Shown piece after piece: positions 6,501 through 6,674 of a stretch of DNA of 6,674 nt (positions within the stretch are counted from its first letter, which is position 1; each line of letters starts with the position of its first letter). A program made the translations under genes and the position numbers. The DNA comes from an uncultured Verrucomicrobiota bacterium (GTDB taxonomy: Bacteria; Verrucomicrobiota; Verrucomicrobiae; Opitutales; Opitutaceae), in assembly GCA_946482165.1 (NCBI GenBank), contig CAMLQS010000285.1:1-6674 (forward strand), read 5' to 3'. A model generated the notes under the pieces. It worked only from the letters and a program-made list of their open reading frames with translations. It had not been told where the DNA came from and ran no database searches.

Positions 6501-6674
6501 GCGGCCGATGCTGGGCCACGGGAAGCGACTGTCACGAAGCCGCTTATGGGGGATTTCCCGAAATGGGCCATCGGAGGCGGGGTGAAGGATTCCGCCCGAA
6601 CAGGCGTATCCACTTCGCCAGGCGCTGTCTTCGAAATAAACCGATGCTTCGTGAGGCGGAAGCCATGCTCGGCC
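6501..6674 (-). promoter_or_regulatory. Presumed upstream region of the kinase gene
   Basis: This flank precedes the kinase start. The kinase frame stays open through all 58 codons to the window edge, but it contains no ATG, GTG or TTG, and its third positions are only about 60% G/C by hand count, well below the strong G/C bias expected of coding sequence here, so I read it as non-coding. It holds a dyad, ATTTC-CC-GAAAT (6553-6564), and a perfect 9-bp inverted repeat, TCACGAAGC (6532-6540) with GCTTCGTGA (6646-6654). I found no convincing sigma70 -35/-10 pair and no Shine-Dalgarno before the GTG. Calling it regulatory rests on position alone. Confidence 0.35.
6553..6564. promoter_or_regulatory. 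Operator-like dyad upstream of the kinase
   Basis: ATTTC and GAAAT flank a two-base centre, giving a 12-bp near-palindrome in one of the more AT-rich spots of the window, about 53 bases upstream of the kinase GTG. The size and symmetry fit a site for a dimeric repressor or activator, but there is only one copy and no recognised consensus. Chance is a real alternative. Confidence 0.2.

Noticed and set aside
6544..6666. A 40-codon minus-strand frame (ATG to TAA) upstream of the kinase, possibly a small basic protein or the tail of an upstream gene
   Set aside because: It uses many codons uncommon in this DNA (TTA, ATA, AGA, CGA, TCA), has no ribosome-binding site and no motif. It could only be revived by sequence beyond the window edge.

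Overview
The window is GC-rich (roughly two thirds G+C by eye) bacterial chromosome with three complete genes, all on the minus strand. In transcription order (right to left) they are: a very large membrane-anchored multi-PAS/GAF sensor histidine kinase, a small exported DUF4142 protein, and a two-HKD cardiolipin synthase. Nothing in the window marks a phage, transposon, CRISPR array, tRNA or rRNA. Gene style (long PAS arrays, a DUF4118-like membrane anchor, an exported DUF4142 protein, strong G/C bias at third codon positions, start sites without a clear Shine-Dalgarno) suits a free-living Gram-negative environmental bacterium. Verrucomicrobiota (Opitutales-like) is my tentative guess, but proteobacteria cannot be excluded from the sequence alone.

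Layout. 6501-6674 is the upstream region of the kinase. It has visibly lower third-position GC and holds a small dyad and a 9-bp inverted repeat. 2469-6500 encodes the 1343-residue kinase: four N-terminal membrane helices, then PAS-GAF-PAS-PAS-PAS-PAS-PAS, then HisKA and HATPase_c, with no receiver domain. Its last four PAS domains are two copies of one PAS-PAS module. It ends in a double stop (TGA TAG). Thirty-nine bases later, with no terminator between, the DUF4142 gene begins (1779-2429), so these two are probably co-transcribed. A strong intrinsic terminator (1699-1727) follows DUF4142. Only 29 bases after its T-run, cls begins (251-1669). 1-250 holds no convincing gene, only a hairpin.

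How the genes may work together (inference): the kinase would integrate several cytosolic signals through its PAS/GAF sensors and phosphorylate a response regulator encoded elsewhere. The DUF4142 protein is a predicted ferritin-like four-helix protein of the cell envelope. Cls condenses phosphatidylglycerol to cardiolipin in the inner membrane. An envelope or stress theme would fit all three, but the only physical link is the kinase-DUF4142 spacing. The terminator argues that cls is at least partly separate.

I see no clearly new biological system. The most notable points are the duplicated PAS-PAS module, the terminator squeezed against the cls start, and the lack of a recognisable Shine-Dalgarno before all three genes.
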